NCBI GenBank assembly: GCA_000727475.1 | Contig: KL647288.1 | Location: 2,785,604-2,849,603 of the forward strand | From: Sarcocystis neurona | Taxonomy: Eukaryota > Apicomplexa > Conoidasida > Eucoccidiorida > Sarcocystidae | Direction: 5' to 3' | Length of the DNA stretch: 64,000 nt | Shown here: positions 33,255-43,900 of the stretch, one piece after another | Layout of the letters: the number at the start of each line of letters is the position of its first letter | Numbering within the stretch: the first letter of the stretch is position 1 | The notes under the pieces: model-generated | Database searches by the model: none | The model's input: the letters and a program-made list of their open reading frames with translations, nothing else | Told to the model about the DNA's origin: nothing | Made by a program: the position numbers and the translations under genes

Positions 33255-34732
33255 GTGATACTGGCATAACATACGGGTTGTGCGGGGCACCCCACAGCAT
33301 GCGTCTACACAAAGAAAGATAGGCACACATGTGCGGGTGTCTATGTGTGAATAGAATTGCGTGTACACGTATTTAACCACGCATATAGATTCACGCGCAG
33401 GTAGAGAGACAGACATACATGCGCGCGTCTCAGATATTTGGCTCCTCTGGTAAGTGACTGCATGGAAGACTCGAATTTGAAAATGTGTGAACCTCCGTCT
33501 GCAACACATACGCACCACACACACAGAGGCACACAGACAGAGACACACGGGCAGGCAAACAGAGGGGGAAGACCTAGACACAGAGGGGGAGACACACACA
33601 GAGGGAGACACACACAGAGGGAGACACACAAAGAGGGAGACACACAAAGAGGGAAACAGAGGCAGACAAATGGGCAGACAAATGGGCAGACAAATAGGCA
33701 GACAGAGAGACAGGCAGAGAGACACAGGCACACGCCCACCCACATACAGAGACACGGAGAGACACGGGGAGACAGAGGCGACAAGCGGACAGGCAGAGAG
33801 ACACGCCCACACCTGCAGATAGACACACAGCCAGACATGCAGACAGAGACTCACACGCGTACAGGGCCACGCCCCCCGACATACAGGGAGAGAGGCAGAG
33901 AAACGGAAAGGCAGAGAAACAGAGGGGCAGACGCACACGGAGAGACACACAAACAGACACATAGACACACACACAGACAGAGGCGACAAACGGCCTGGCA
34001 GATAGACAGATAGACATAGAGGCAAACAACCAGACACACATACGCACACAAACGGACACGCATACACAGACGTACACACATACGAATACAGATACACATA
34101 CAAACACACACAGACACACAGACACACAGACACACACACACAGAGACACTATATATATATACATATATATATACACATACATACACACACACATACATAC
34201 ACACACACACATACATACACACACACATACATACACACACACATACATACACACACACATACATACACACACACATACATACACACACACATACATACAC
34301 ACACACATACATACACACACACACATACATACACACACACATACGTGCACACACACACGCATACATATGTACTTGTAGATATCGCTTTGTTCACTGTTTC
34401 CACAGGCAGGATGTCTTCTCCGTGGAAGTATCTCTGTGCGACTGTCCGCTTGGACTCTTCGGTCCTGCAGTCTGTTGTCTGTGTTCCCCTACCTCTCTGA
34501 ACCGCATTCCTCGACTTTTCGAAGTTTTGCTTCTCCCGCGGCGATGCTGCTACTGCTGCTGCACGTGTAGGAGTCGTCTGAGGAAGCAAACGCGCAGCTG
34601 CCTTCACTTGACGACCTGCCAATACAGCGGCGCTTCGCGTGGATGCCCGCAACGCGCTTCCGTTTCTCCCAGCGGGTGGCTCGCTTCAATCTCGCCTACC
34701 AGTTTTACATCAAGTGCGTCAAAAGACTTCCG
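15604..34732 (+). CDS. large unrecognised multi-exon gene with Ala/Ser/Gln repeats
   Basis: I do not recognise the product. A stop-free Ala/Ser/Gln-rich frame ends at 19026, followed by exons 19761-19894, 22139-22235, 25471-25587, 26935-27243, 28610-28708, 31025-31135, 32657-32929 and 34571-34732. All junctions have GT-AG sites and all phases agree, including one 2-to-1 junction completing a leucine codon (19894/22139). Assembled protein is about 1,575 residues or more: low-complexity N-terminus, a Gln/Glu coiled-coil-like part, a CxxCx5C cluster, several Arg/Lys-rich helical segments and an acidic linker. The start is uncertain: 15604 is the first ATG of the open frame, but parts of 15.6-18.2 kb may be introns (small alternative exons are possible near 16103-16162 and 17565-17602). 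The gene may continue to the exons from 39018 onward. Confidence 0.5.
19060..19700. repeat. TA/ATATGTA microsatellite intron
   Basis: Almost pure TA-rich repeats with short GAGAGA runs, filling the intron between 19026 and 19761. Confidence 0.8.
19761..19894 (+). CDS. unrecognised plus gene, exon
   Basis: Acceptor GGCCTGCAG, then MREQFSLIAAAVPLQPLMEA and KFAAAVQTLAAMECPVVLQS, ending SRK plus two bases of a leucine codon at donor GTCAGT (weak donor, but the phase fits). Helical, moderately hydrophobic. A short CTG run precedes the acceptor. Confidence 0.5.
20040..20780. repeat. TA/GT microsatellites in intron
   Basis: GTATAC, (TA)n and (GT)n repeats interrupted at about 20360-20570 by ordinary sequence with no supported exon. 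Confidence 0.75.
20790..21990. other. C/T-rich intron sequence without supported exon
   Basis: Strongly pyrimidine-rich on plus, giving long Ser/Leu/Phe/Pro frames on plus and Arg/Glu/Lys frames on minus. I found no splice-bounded exon. The same character continues at 22236-23480 after the next exon. Confidence 0.5.
21992..22138. repeat. CTG/TTG tract at an acceptor
   Basis: 147 bases of CTG interrupted periodically by TTG, ending in the CAG of the 3' splice site at 22138. The frame CTG gives poly-Leu, TGC poly-Cys and GCT poly-Ala, none supported as protein. Confidence 0.9.
22139..22235 (+). CDS. unrecognised plus gene, exon
   Basis: Starts directly after a 147-base CTG/TTG tract ending in CAG. 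Reads HRQLVPLSHGSASRIREAAK then TLRQELQIPETQ before donor CAA|GTAAAG, phase 0. The first base completes the codon left by the previous exon. Confidence 0.55.
23490..25440. repeat. GTATAC/TA microsatellite intron
   Basis: Long TA, GTATAC and TGTATG repeats, interrupted at about 24500-24980 by ordinary sequence with no supported exon. Confidence 0.75.
25471..25587 (+). CDS. unrecognised plus gene, exon with CxxCx5C cluster
   Basis: Acceptor TTCTTCTTCAG and donor CACATG|GTGAAG, phase 0 at both ends. The other two phases at the acceptor hit a stop early. Encodes VCRGCVKRGRCPRFRMPPLR then FGRAATTLDVLYILLGQHM. The three cysteines (C2, C5, C11 of the exon) are spaced like half of a zinc-binding site. 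A fourth could come from VCRLY in the next exon. Confidence 0.6.
26140..26262. repeat. (ACAT)n tetranucleotide array
   Basis: About 120 bases of ACAT/ACATAT repeats within a larger TA-rich intron (26100-26930). Confidence 0.9.
26935..27243 (+). CDS. unrecognised plus gene, exon
   Basis: Excellent acceptor (CCCCTTTTTTGTTTACTAG) and donor GAG|GTGAGG. 103 codons, phase 0: VCRLYTRGVSSRTQWEENDE, LPSTMNANDLLMGIYVAKRI, then Gln/Pro and Ala runs ending SAHEE. The frame stays open past the donor to a stop at about 27427 through a CAG tract, so a retained-intron form would add Ala/Gln-rich sequence. Confidence 0.6.
27244..28010. repeat. CAG tract after a donor (sense CAG)
   Basis: About 0.77 kb of CAG-rich sequence on the sense strand. 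At 27610-27775 it contains units near 30 bases with the core CACACGAGGCAGCAGCAGCT, repeated about six times. Confidence 0.85.
28610..28708 (+). CDS. unrecognised plus gene, exon
   Basis: Acceptor TTTGGACAG and donor CGA|GTAACA. 33 codons, phase 0: VEYNPLSLAAFRKFILDGQQ then RHSELKRRLKEAR. Amphipathic, helix-rich. The preceding intron end is a long C/T tract. Confidence 0.6.
28840..29260. repeat. GTATAC/TA microsatellite in intron
   Basis: TA-rich repeats. Sequence at 29380-29580 next to it has short protein-like frames on both strands but no confirmed splice sites. Confidence 0.7.
29590..30930. repeat. mixed microsatellites in intron
   Basis: TA, GTATAC, and purine blocks (GAGAGA, AGAAAA) that recur at about 30175, 30590 and 30750. 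No coding signal. Confidence 0.7.
31025..31135 (+). CDS. unrecognised plus gene, exon
   Basis: Acceptor GTGTTGCAG and donor GCG|GTAGGT. 37 codons, phase 0: ALKLPGWIRESVTPIPQNMR then LTKFQRQQLKYQALAAA. The second half loosely resembles a QLQ-type helix, but the spacing of key residues does not fit, so no family is assigned. Confidence 0.6.
31190..32480. repeat. microsatellites and a three-copy repeat in intron
   Basis: TA/GTATAC repeats. A unit containing CTGACGNGCGNNGTCC recurs at 32211, 32333 and 32448 (spacings 122 and 115), with a shared flank ACAGAACCT in the first two copies. Confidence 0.75.
32657..32929 (+). CDS. unrecognised plus gene, exon (acidic linker)
   Basis: Acceptor GGCCCGTAG and donor CTG|GTATGC. 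91 codons, phase 0. Starts DEEDEASSAAAMESNFVWVA, continues through a Ser/Thr/Pro/Gly-rich low-complexity linker and ends GEPLTRLVRSL. Opposite-strand frames here are weaker. Confidence 0.5.
33480..34370. repeat. GACACA-type and CACATAC minisatellites
   Basis: 33530-34140 is a degenerate array of AGACACACA/GAGGGAGACAC/GGGCAGACAAAT units. 34170-34350 is a neat array of about 14-18-base units of ACATAC plus (CA)n. Frames here read as Cys/Leu/Val or Gln/Thr repeats and are artefacts. Confidence 0.85.
34571..34732 (+). CDS. unrecognised plus gene, exon (last of this block)
   Basis: Acceptor CTGCACGTGTAG. 54 codons: ESSEEANAQLPSLDDLPIQR, then RFAWMPATRFRFSQRVARFN and LAYQFYIKCVKRLP. Donor GTGTAC at 34733, or the frame can run on to a stop at about 34952 and end the gene. 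If it is spliced, the next exon in phase is at 39018. Confidence 0.5.
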
Positions 34733-34870
34733 GTGTACGTACACCGCAAGTGCGCAGCCACACTCGTGCCCCGTCTTCGGAATCGGTGTCTCTCTGTCTG
34801 TCGACGTGGGTTCACACGTATAGCTCGTACACCTCCCGCTCGAGTGTACGTACACCTGAAGCTGCGCAGC
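34733..34870. repeat. duplicated segment with palindrome GTGTACGTACAC
   Basis: GTGTACGTACACCGCAAG at 34733 and GTGTACGTACACCTGAAG at about 34849, each followed by GCGCAGCCA, form a diverged tandem copy of about 116 bases. The core is a perfect palindrome. Confidence 0.7.
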
Positions 34871-35812
34871 CAACGCCACACCTACCCTTTCAGAGTCTCG
34901 CTCTCTCTCTCTCTCTGCCTGTCTGTCTGTGGATGTGCGTACATGCGTATATAACTCGAGCATCGCCCGAGACAGAGAGATACAAAGAGAGAGGTTTGCT
35001 GCGCCGCGTGAGTGACGAAAACAGAGAATGCCACAGGCCTGCTTTGCAACTTCCTCAACGCTTCGTCAAGCGTCAGGCTCCACACCCTGGCGTGAGGCGG
35101 AGAGGGCGGGGAGATTCTCGTCCCTTCATCCACGTATGTGGCTCTCTGTTGCGTCTCTGTGTGTGTGTATGAGGGAGTCACTGGGGGCTCGTGGACGTAC
35201 GAATAGTAGACGCGTGGAGCCAGGCGTCCGCACACATTCACGCACCTGCTGAGAGAGCTCTCCAGGACTATACACATACAAGTATACTATCAGAGAAAAG
35301 GGCAGGGGTCTCATTTCGAACAATTCGTGGTACCTGAGAGAGAGAGAGAGAAAAGGAAAAGAAGCAGAAGCTGTGCGCTGTGTCTGCAGTATGAGTGCAC
35401 GGCCGTACATCTCTCCACGCTGTATACGTTGCGGCTGAGAGAACGCAGAGGACGAGAAAGTTCGGCAAAAGGAAACTTAAGTGAGCAGAAGAGGAGGGAA
35501 AGAAGAAGAGGTAGCTAGAGAAACGGAGAATGAGCACTTGTTGCAAAACGACGCAGAAGAAGTGGACGGGAAAGAAGTGGAGGAAAACGCAGGAGAAGTA
35601 GCAGCAGAGAGACAAGAAAGCGCAGAACAGGGGAGAAGGTCTACGGGGACTCCACGGCACAGGAGAAGTCGACGAAGAAAAGAAGAAGAGGGAACGGAAA
35701 AGAAGCAGCAGCAGAGTTGGCCGAGGCACACCAAGGTGAAGAAAAGGACGACGAAGCTGCAGGCCACGAAGACGCAGATGAGAAGAAGAAGACGAAAGAG
35801 AAACAGAAATAC

Positions 35813-35880
35813 TGGGTGCAGCTTGAAGCACGGGGGACCTGTTTCTTCTGCATTCACGTAGAGTGGAATTTGTTGCCGAG
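35813..35880 (-). CDS. minus gene candidate, exon
   Basis: Acceptor GGGAAACGCAG and donor CACCCA|GTATTT. 22 full codons: RQQIPLYVNAEETGPPCFKL then HP. The other two phases are clearly poorer or stop. Confidence 0.4.
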
Positions 35881-38700
35881 CTGCGTTTCCCGGGGAGGAA
35901 GAGAAAAGTGAGCACTCGAGGGAAAAGTTGTGGTGGAACAGTATGGAAAGGAACGAGTTGGTGCAAGAGCAGGGGACTTCCTTGGCATACGTGTGCCTGC
36001 CTGCCGGGGGAGACGAAGAACGGCGCAAAACAGCGAGAAACGTCTCCTTGCGGAACCCGCGCGCGAACACAAAAGGCGTGGGTTCAGCAAGGTAACCGTC
36101 CGCTGCCATAGCCACCGGCAGGCAAGGAAAAAGAAGGACAGGAACAGAAGAACAAGATGAAAAGAAGCAGAAAAGGAGATAAAGGAGAGGAGAAAGAGAA
36201 GAGGAAGGGTGGAGCGTCCGCATTTGTCGAGTGCGACGCACACGAGCAGAACGCACGGACAGCCTCTCTTGGGTGTCTGCGCAGCAGAAGGCCCCAGTTC
36301 TTCCACATATACGTACTTGTTCAAGAAGCGCATGGGTAGTATTTCTTGCTGCGTCCCCCCACCATCCCACCGCTACTTGTTCGGGTCCCCCGCAGCGCAG
36401 GGTGACCGCTTCTGGGCGCTGCAAACACAGCGACATTTTTCTAACCTGTTGAAGACTCTTCACGCTTGGGCGTGGCCCGTGTGGATGCGAAGAGAGGCGT
36501 GTGGAAGCACACGCAGGAAACAACAAACGGAGGGAGGAAGATTTTCTGGGGAATGCATTCAAGTGGTGCACGCGAGAGAAGAAGCGTCTGGCAAGGCATG
36601 CAGCGGGCGGAAAATTAGAGAAGAACGCTGCTTTTTTGAGGAGCGCAAGCAACTTAGAGGAGAGGACGGCGCAGGGAAGCCACCGCGCGAGCGCCTGGAG
36701 GTCGAAGAAGAAGAAGAGCAGGGGAGGGAGGCTTCGGCCACTTTCAGCGTAGCTTTGCGAACAGCAGAAGAAGTGGCCTCTGTGGAGCAGCCTCGCGTGC
36801 CGCTGTACAGAGAGAGAGAGAAGGGAGCAGGAAGGAAATTTTTCGTCTACGCGAGGAAGGGACGATCTGCTGCAGAAGTCGGTTCTGCGCAAGAGGAGAA
36901 GGCAGTCTCCCCCGGCCAAGTTGGCAAGAAGGTTGTAGTCTACACACTCCGGCGCTTCCGCAGAAGATTCATTAACACGTCATCGCTTCACAGGTACACG
37001 CAAGGTGGAAGCGTTGCTGGTGCGGGGAACTCGCGCATTAATATGTGGGGAGGCGCGCTTGGCAGCAGCTGTTCACGTGAAGGAGAAGGGGAGGTACGCC
37101 CGGGCAGGGAGACTGACTGGGGGCACAAGAGAGAAACGCCACGGAGAGACGAGACAGGGAAGGCGCGAAACGCCTCGTTTTCTTCTCCTTGGTCGGTGCG
37201 CCGCGGCGGCAGCGGCCTCCTTCTTTCGGAAGAAGTGACGGTGAGGAGACCGCTACCGAAACGTGCTGCTGCTTTCACCGATAACCTGCTGCGCATGCCT
37301 CTTCTTGTCAGCCGTTTCTCTCTCTTTCTTCCTCCTTCCCCGAGAAGCCGCTTCTCCCCGTGCGAGACGAGCACGGCTTTTCTCTGCTGCCGCGACTTGA
37401 GATTCTGCTGCCTGCCTGCAGCAGTTCCGCACGTAGCGGAGAGACAGGGAGACTGCTGGCAACAAAATTCCTTCGCGGCCGGAAGGACAGGCGTGGAAGA
37501 AGGCCCGCCCCTCTGGCTGTGTCCGTCTGCGCACGCAGCAGCAGAGGAGAAGCGAGAATGTGTGTCTGCGCTCTGCGTGGGCTTTTTGGACCAATCTTCA
37601 AAGTTTGTAGAGAGACAGCAAGTGAGAACAGAAAAGCGGCTGGGGAAGGGGGGCAAGTGGACACAGGCGTAGAAACCACGTATGAGAGGGAGGGGGAGGC
37701 CCAGAGGCTGAGACGAAGATGCCCGTGGACTTGCTGCGCGCCGCGCATGCATGCGGGGGGCTGCTGCAGGCTGCGCAAATGTAGGAACTGAGTAGTCCGC
37801 GATGCTTCTGTGTGACGACGAAGACAACACACGAGCAGGGACAAGATCGGCGTTTTGTGTCCATGAAACGAGGAAGAGACAGAGCGAGGAAAAAGTTCAT
37901 TTATTTCTTCATCACGTTCAGAAAAGGCGACAGAGAAACCCCCCCCGTTCTCCACAACTGTGTGCTCGTAGAAGAAACTGGCCAGAGAGAATCTTTCCCT
38001 TTATTCTGCAGAACAGACGAAGGAGCTTCAAACACGCTGGCCTCCACGTTGCGAAGAACAGCGAGGAAAAGGTGGACTGTTCACCTGGGTGCAGCTTTCC
38101 AAAAGTGGAGGTACACTTCTCGCAGACCGTGTCTCTCTCTCTTGGGTATATAGCAGAAATTATGAAGGAAAGAAGGTGTGGACGCTATTCACGCTCAGAC
38201 GGAGAGAGGCTCTGCACACTGGTTGAAAAATCTTTCTCCCTCTCTGCGCATGCAAAAATGTTGCAGCCGCGCGCAGCACGGCACGAAGCAGACCCCGGTT
38301 TTCGATGTCTCGCCGGTCGAAGAAAAAGATGGCCCGGAAGAGGAAAGGAAGCAGGTACACCGAGGAAAAGAAGTCCACGGCAGAGAGAGACAGAGAAAAG
38401 AGAGCTTCCTTGTATCTCCTACTGTTTACTTCAGAGTTTCCTCCCCTAGAGTAGGCTGGTGCTGCTGCTCCTCGCCTGCGGTGTCCCCACCTGCCCTGCC
38501 GATGTCGCACTCGTGGTTCCGCGGCTTTATCTCTTTCTGCTCCTTTAGCTGCTTTACTTGTTTGTGCTGCTTCTTCGGCTTCTGCTGGACTTCTGGTTGC
38601 TGCTGCAGCTGCAACCCCCACGCTGCTGCTGTTGCTGCTCTGGCTGTCTTCGCGCTGCCGGGACCGCCGCTCAACCTACCTCTCTTGCTGGTGCTGTTCT
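35813..38700 (-). CDS. candidate minus-strand gene, unrecognised (several exons)
   Basis: I do not recognise it. Splice-bounded minus exons are 36418-36317, 36102-about 35991 and 35880-35813, with a possible 5' exon ending at 38430. A further protein-like piece (VWSLTLDEALRKLQS) lies near 35086-35040. Phases of the first two do not meet directly, so at least one exon is missing from this model. The gene would lie tail-to-tail with the plus exon at 34571 and head-to-head with the one at 39018, or be nested in an intron. Plus-strand frames over the same DNA are open but lack matching splice sites. Confidence 0.35.
35991..36102 (-). CDS. minus gene candidate, exon
   Basis: Acceptor GCTATGGCAG, reading DGYLAEPTPFVFARGFRKET then FLAVLRRSSSPPAGRH, with donor CACAC|GTATGC. 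Phase 1 to 2. Boundaries are less certain than for the neighbouring exons. Confidence 0.35.
36209..37672 (+). other. long open plus frame, coding status doubtful
   Basis: 487 codons without a stop but no ATG at the 5' end, in purine-rich DNA. Arg/Glu/Gly-rich, no recognised domain. The left part overlaps the better supported minus exons. It may be chance openness in stop-poor sequence. Confidence 0.2.
36317..36418 (-). CDS. minus gene candidate, exon
   Basis: 34 codons, phase 0 at both ends, acceptor GTGTTTGCAG and donor CAA|GTACGT. Reads RPEAVTLRCGGPEQVAVGWW then GDAARNTTHALLEQ. Both splice sites are strong and composition is not repeat-driven. Confidence 0.45.
38430..38700 (-). CDS. minus gene candidate, Gln/Lys-rich exon
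   Basis: Minus frame with poly-Ala, QLQQQPEVQQKPKKQHKQVK and LKEQKEIKPRNHECDIGRAG ending GEETL at a donor CTGAA|GTAAAC. No ATG is visible in frame. A faint likeness to the lysine-rich hinge of translation factor IF-3 was noted but not accepted. Confidence 0.28.
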
Positions 38701-39010
38701 TGGTCCGCACCGTATTGCTGCTGTTGCGCCGTGCCAGCTGTTGTTGCTACTGCTGCTGCTGCGCGCTACCCGTATTGCTGCTGGTGTTGCGCTATCTGGT
38801 GTCGCTACTGCTGCTGCTGCGCTACCTGGCGCTGCTCGTGCTACTCTGCTTGGTGTTGCTGCTGCTGTGCTACATAGTGCTGCTGCTGCTGCTCCGCTAG
38901 CTAGTTTTGCTAGTGCTGCTGCTCCGCTACGTGATTGCTGCTGCTGCTCCACTACCTGGCACTGCTCCCCACGTGGTGTTGCTGTTCTGTGTGTTGCTGC
39001 TGCTGCTGCA
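38455..39010. repeat. CTG tract before acceptor at 39017
   Basis: About 0.55 kb of CTG/TTG-rich sequence on plus, reading Leu/Cys/Ala, ending at the acceptor GCAATTGCAG of the next plus exon. On the minus strand its left part contains the Gln-rich exon ending at 38430. Confidence 0.85.
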
Positions 39011-39017
39011 ATTGCAG

Positions 39018-39134
39018 GAGGAGCGTAGTGTCTCGTCGGCGTTGCTGCCTGCAGCAAGGGGAGGCTACAAGCCGGAGCGGCCTGCCTCCGTTTCTGAGAT
39101 GCAGAAGCACCCGCTCCTGGACGTCGACCCGAAC
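39018..39134 (+). CDS. Gln-rich plus gene, exon
   Basis: Acceptor AATTGCAG and donor CCGAAC|GTAAGC. 39 codons, phase 0: EERSVSSALLPAARGGYKPE then RPASVSEMQKHPLLDVDPN. A sense CAG tract (39150-39440) follows the donor. Confidence 0.55.
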
Positions 39135-40909
39135 GTAAGCGAAAGGAATCAGAAGCTGCAGCAACAGTTTAGCGAAAAAAGGGTTGCCGCGGCTACAGCA
39201 GGACGAGCACCCCACATCAGCAGCAGCCGCAACACGCGGCAGGTGGAGCAGCAAGCAACAATAACCACCTCAGCCCCAAAGGGGCAGCATCTTCCCAGGC
39301 AGCCGCAACAGGAGTGACAGGAGCGGCGCAGCCGTTGACTGCAGCAGCAGCGGCAACAGCGCAGAAGGAGAGGAGAAGTACTTTGCCAGTAGCAGCGGTT
39401 CCCCCTGCCGTAGACAAAGCAGCAACACGCGCGCGGCAGCAGCCGTGAAGCGCAGCAGCAGCAAACAGACGCACCGGCTGCTTCTGCTCCGAACCTCGTC
39501 TCGCAGAGTCTTAAACATAACACATGCAAATTCTGCATCAGCGTCCTCTTTACGTCGTCGTGTATATATATATATATATGTACGTAAATATAAATATATA
39601 TATATATGTATATGTAAATACGTGTATATATGTTTTTGTACACGTACGTCGGCATAACGATATGTGGACATCTGTATATATATATATATATATGTGTAGA
39701 GAGAGAGTCAGAGAGCCACACAGAGAAGGAGTATGGGACGCACAAAAATCCTTCTTCTGCTGTATTATATTCTTTCCGTGTCCGCCTCTGTGGATATCTG
39801 CACAACTCGTCAACAACCCTGTCTACAAGAGTACATTCATCCCTTCCTGCTCTCTGTACTGTACACATATATGCATGTGTACATGTTTGTGCGTAACGAG
39901 ATACATACGTATATGTGTTTATCTGTCTGTCTGTCAACCTATCTCTATGTATACATATACGTGTCTCTCTCCGTCTATATATATACACATATATCTATAT
40001 ATGTATAAATGTGTGAGTGTATACAATATTAGACTGTGTGTGTCTCGCGCACATCTGGAGGGACGTCTGCATTTCGTGTTGCTGCCTGGTTTGTCTGCAG
40101 ACGTATTCTCTGCAGACGTGGTGACTGCAGTTAATTTTTCCCCGTGCCTTTCGGGAGAACATTTCTGCAGCCCCCACCTGCACAGACGCTGAAGAGAAAC
40201 GCGCATACCCAGGCGCTTCAGACTTCGCCGTCCATATACACACATAGATATATAAATAGTTATATGTATAAATAAATATATACAGACATAGATATATACA
40301 TATACATATATATATATATATAAATATATGGATGTATGTATATATGTGTATAACCAGAAGAAGGAAAGTGAGTGTCGTAGCGCGGTAGGGGCGATCTGTA
40401 TTCTGTATGAGGATATAATCACCATTGTATCGTGTGTGTACGGCTACATGTATATGAATGGACCTGCTTCTACAAACATATATGTATACATATATATGGG
40501 GAAAGTGCGATAGATACAGAGGAAGAGAGACATAGAAAAGAGTCGGAGACACAGAAGTAAGATACCTGTGTACATGTGTGGACTCTCCCGAAGCGACACT
40601 TCATACAAAAAGAGAGGGACAGAGAAGGATAGAGAGAAACTGATAGGCGCTGGTAGATACGTAAAGTGATATACGTGGATCTCTGTATAACTGCGTATAC
40701 GTAAAAGAATATATAAATATATATATATATATGTACGTATGTGGACATGCGCACAGACACATACACATATAGAGAGAGAAAGAAAGAGAGGGACAGATAG
40801 ATAGATAGATTGATACATAGACGGATTTGTATATTACTGTATATAGAGAGAGATTGATAGACAAAGAGGTAAATAGAGGGAGAGACGTATATGTATATTA
40901 TGTGCCCGG

Positions 40910-40940
<31 letters not shown>

Positions 40941-43900
40941 TAGATAGATAGATACATACATACATACGTAGGTGGACTTGTATATTACTACCTGTGGAGA
41001 GAGATAGACAGAGAGGTAGACAGATAGATAGATAGACATACGCACATTAGTGTGGGCTTGTGGTAAAGGAGTGTCGTATTAGCGTGTAGGGAAATGATGT
41101 GGCAGAATTTTTTTTGCATGCGGTTTGACACTGCGGTGCAGAATATGAGGGGCGTTGCGGTGTACGGACACCTCAGCGTGCGCGACCTTTTTGAGATGCA
41201 GCAGCGAGTGGCGAAGATTTGGAAGGCCGTTGATTTCTCATCAGATTCTCTTTCTGCAATTCAACTGCATCAAATCAGCGACGAACAACAAGATCAAGAC
41301 CAGGTACGTTCTCCGAACGGCTTCTCACCTTCGCGTCAGCAAAGCACCTGCTACAGCAACAGCAGCGGCAGCAACAGCGACAACAGCAGCACCAGCGACA
41401 GCAGGAACAGCAACAGCAGCGGCAGCGACAGCAGCGGCAGCCACAGCAGCGGCAGCGACAGCAGCGGCAGCAACAGCATTAACAGCAGCAGCAGCGACAG
41501 CAACACCGGTAGCAGCAACAGCGCGGTAGCAGTAACAGCGGCAATACAAACAGCAGCGAGAGGAAGACCAGTAGTAGCGACAGAAGCGGCGGGAAGAGCA
41601 GCGGCAGCACTGATGTTGGCGGGTGCAGCAGTAGGGGCGCCGGCAAGGGCACTCGCAGCATCAACAAAAGCACGGGCAGCCGGAACACCAACGGGAGCAG
41701 CAGCAGGAGCCACAGGAGCACCAATCGCAGCAGCAGCTGCAGCAATAGCAGTCGCACCACCATTCGGAGCCGCGGGAGCAGCAGTAGCGTCAGCAACAGC
41801 AGCGAAGCAGCAGCTGCCGCTCTCTGCACCGGGTCAAGTCGACGTATCTCTGCGTGAAGGCAGGAGCGCGTATCCATCAGCCACACCACTCCTGTGCAGC
41901 ACTGCTGCACATCCTGATAGATGTCACACGCGTCTATGCGCAGCATATATTTACACACACTCTATACACACATGTAGCAAATACGCGTCTCTTCACTTCC
42001 GACGCGCCGAAGACACCTATCTTCCACCAATCCATGTGTCTGTCTGCCTACCTATCTATGAGTCTCTCTGCAGCACCACCTTTCTATCTCTCGATCTCTC
42101 TCTGTATATATAGATATATCCGCGCATGTAAGGTCGCACATACCTATCTGTCAGTTTACCTATCCATGTATCTATGCGTGTGTCTGTCTACCTGTCTACA
42201 AGTATTCTTCTATGACTAGCTTTCCGTCCCTCTCTTTGTACACATGTTTTTGTGCGTACACAGTCGCCGTTGTCCATCTATTCATCTATCTCCTCAGTTA
42301 TTTACCGGTCTTCTACCTACCTATCCTCGAGTTTCTCTCTACCACCAGCTTTTCCTCTCTGTATATATATACATATATATCTGCGTGTAACCTCGCAGAT
42401 ATCTATCCACCTATCTGCCTGTCCATTTATTCATGCTTCTGTCTATCTACCTGTCTACGTGTGCCCCTGTCTAGCTGAATCTCCTGCTCTCTATATATAT
42501 ATTAATATACATATGTATATACGTGCTGATAGCAGCGTAAAGCTTGACCTTTTCTACGTGTCCATCTGCCTGTGTGTCTGCCTCCCCAGCTGACTACGCG
42601 TCACTACCTCTCTTTCTTGCTCTCCCTTTTCCATATCTTTACCTTCCTATAGAGGTATATATACACACACGTAGCATAAGCCCCTCATATAGATGTGTAT
42701 TTGTTCGTGAAAAAGTGCGGAAAGATTCCTTCCTATGTACGAACGTATACTCCGCTATACATATAGATATGTACACGTGTACGCCTACTTACGTACAGAA
42801 CGACCAGTGCATGTACATATATATATATATATAGATATAAACATATATATGTATATACCGTACATGCACATACAGTGATCCGTACATATATATATATATA
42901 TGTACATGTAGATATGTAAACACCTGATTACGTATGTATATATATATAATTAAAGAGATATATGTGTATGTATCTGAATACGAAGAGGACAATTAGTAGC
43001 ATAGCGCTAGTGCATGCGCGGCTTGTGTACGCAGTGCTCCAGCGGGAGCCAACGGAGACCGATGCGTCTGCACGCCGGAGCCCGAAAGCAGCTCCTCGAA
43101 TTTGACCGACAGCTCGAGGAGCAGCAGCAGCAGCAAGAGCCGCGGCAGCAGCAGCGACAAGGCTTGGGACGGAATGTCACCGGGGGTATGGACAAGTGGC
43201 TGCGCCCTGCTCCGCGTCGCACGGCGCTTCTTGCTGAGGACGTCCTGCCGCGGCAGCAGCAGGAACAGCAGGTGATCAAGCAGCAGCAGGAGGTGCAGCT
43301 CCAGCTCAAGCAGCAGCAGTTCGAGCAGCTAGAGCAGCAGCCCACGCGTGGCGCCGATACGCAGGGGTGTCGTTGGCAGCCGGTTGTACATGGCCATCTA
43401 ACGAAGCGGACAGCGGCGCAGTGCGATGATGCAGAGGAACTGCAGGAAAGAACTGCGAGAGACACCCCACACGACGCCCAGCGACGTTTGACGCAAAGCT
43501 TCGGTGAGCAGCCGCATGCAGTGGCGGCCTCTTCTGGAAAGTCGGAAGGACAAGAGAGACGGGAAAAAAGAGAAGGCGAGCAGCAGCAGCAGCAGCAATA
43601 GCAGCACGGAGAGAAGGAAGTAGGAGCAGCGAGAGACGAGACGCGTTTGCCACGTGGAACAGCCGGCTGCAGTGCGGAGCGAAAAAGGAAAAGAACGCAG
43701 AGAGGACGCGCGGAGAAAAAGGCAGCAGCAGGAGAGGGGGGGGGAGGGGGGAAGGAAGGGACACGCCCTGTTTTCTTCGTAATGCGTGCAGACGCAGCAC
43801 GACAGGAACTGCTATCACTGCAGCCCTGCAACTCGTCAGGCCCACACGGCAGCAGCAGAGCAGCAGAAACTGAAGAGAAAAGAAGAAGGAAGAATAACAG

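Noticed and set aside
35477..36919. 480-codon minus frame treated as one protein
   Set aside because: Most of it is Ser/Leu/Phe-rich sequence complementary to purine-rich DNA. Only short splice-bounded parts (36418-36317 in this frame, 35880-35813) look like exons.
38430..38700. Likeness of the Lys-rich minus exon to the hinge of translation initiation factor IF-3 (KEIK...HE.D)
   Set aside because: The match is short and Lys-driven. The preceding IF-3 N-terminal domain was not found, and the RP residues of the motif are displaced.
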